Shown piece after piece: positions 63,759 to 64,000 of a stretch of 64,000 bases of DNA. The first letter of the stretch is position 1. Each line of letters begins with the position of its first letter. The notes beneath the pieces were generated by a model that saw only the letters and a program-made list of their open reading frames with translations, searched no databases and was not told the origin of the DNA. Source of the stretch: Bacillus sp. cl95. GTDB lineage: Bacteria > Bacillota > Bacilli > Bacillales > Cytobacillaceae. The position numbers and the translations under genes are program-made. The DNA lies in assembly GCF_900115925.1 (NCBI RefSeq), contig NZ_FOYF01000002.1, positions 186,001-250,000 on the forward strand, read 5' to 3'.

Positions 63759-64000
63759 TCACTTTCTGATATATGTGTACGTCTCAGATTTGTGGTTTGG
63801 ATTGCTAGGATCTGCAACCATCACCTTAACTTGAATTAGTCCGGTTTCATTTATATATGAAAAAGTTGCAAGAATTTGATTGGGATTGTTTTGTATGAAT
63901 GGAGTTGAGCTTTTCTTAGAGAAGAATTTTTCCAGAGCTGTCTTATCAATCGATTTCGGTGTGAAAGGACTACTAAAAATAGTTTTTATATCGTTATCCT
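63759..64000 (-). CDS. Partial upstream gene of the pilin operon (C-terminus only)
   Basis: The minus-strand frame is open from the window edge to TGA at 63759-63761, giving the last 79 or so residues. It ends with SYINETGLIQVKVMV...TYTYIRK. The pattern (beta-rich end, followed at once by a prepilin gene) fits another pseudopilin, probably PilV/GspI-like. Identity cannot be fixed without the N-terminus. Confidence 0.6.
   Translation of the reverse strand, partial: DNDIKTIFSSPFTPKSIDKTALEKFFSKKSSTPFIQNNPNQILATFSYINETGLIQVKVMVADPSNPNHKSETYTYIRK

Overview
The window is a chromosomal segment of a low-GC, endospore-forming Gram-positive bacterium of the family Bacillaceae. The evidence is the presence of spore genes (gerE, gerM, spoVID, ysxE, lonB), strong AAGGAGG-type ribosome binding sites, frequent TTG/GTG starts, and a gene order that follows Bacillus subtilis almost throughout: fadD-fadR-fadB-etfB-etfA-trxA / uvrC-lysC-yslB-sdhCAB / ysmA-gerE-ysmB-racE-gerM-rph-ysnA-ysnB / ysoA-tig-clpX-lonB-lonA-engB-ysxD-hemAXCDBL-spoVID-ysxE-valS-folC. 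I recognise genes from remembered family sequences; no search was run.

Layout. 1-5.2 kb: fatty-acid beta-oxidation and electron transfer (acyl-CoA ligase, FadR, enoyl-CoA hydratase, EtfBA) with a FadR operator overlapping the fadR promoter start. 5.4-5.7 kb: thioredoxin. 5.9-13.3 kb: a species-specific block between trxA and uvrC. Two transcription units with perfect Fur boxes encode a four-repeat helical lipoprotein, a membrane-anchored helical surface protein and an FTR1/EfeU iron permease. Between them lies a tightly coupled four-gene operon (sugar-nucleotide epimerase, flippase-like membrane protein, membrane-anchored phosphodiesterase, polyprenol-type glycosyltransferase). 13.5-15 kb: a polytopic membrane protein overlapping uvrC. 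16.7-18.4 kb: lysine riboswitch and lysC with an internal beta-subunit start. 18.5-22.6 kb: yslB and sdhCAB. 22.9-30.3 kb: a second insertion (HAD phosphatase, class D sortase, secreted 1,879-residue amylopullulanase with two CcpA cre sites) sitting between sdhB and ysmA and bordered by a dispersed repeat. 30.4-53 kb: spore germination and wall genes, nucleotide housekeeping, tRNA-Arg, trigger factor, ClpX and Lon proteases, and the haem operon. 53-60.5 kb: spore coat genes, T-box-regulated valS, folC. 60.6-62.3 kb: a membrane GAF-GGDEF diguanylate cyclase, convergent with a type IV pilin-like minor-pilin operon that leaves the window at 64,000.

Regulatory elements readable from sequence include FadR, Fur (two), CcpA (two), an L-box, a Val T-box (specifier GTC), a SigK promoter for gerE, a SigF promoter for lonB, and an unassigned perfect palindrome at the ysmA promoter. 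Structure that genes do not explain: three copies of a GC-rich dispersed element (17.1, 22.7, 45.6 kb), two truncated copies of another short element (20.0, 50.7 kb), a 21-bp-period tandem array (45.8 kb) and a degenerate array of about 41-bp period (53.1 kb). The most promising candidate for a poorly described system is the Fur-controlled iron module with the embedded lipid/glycan operon at 5.9-13.3 kb.
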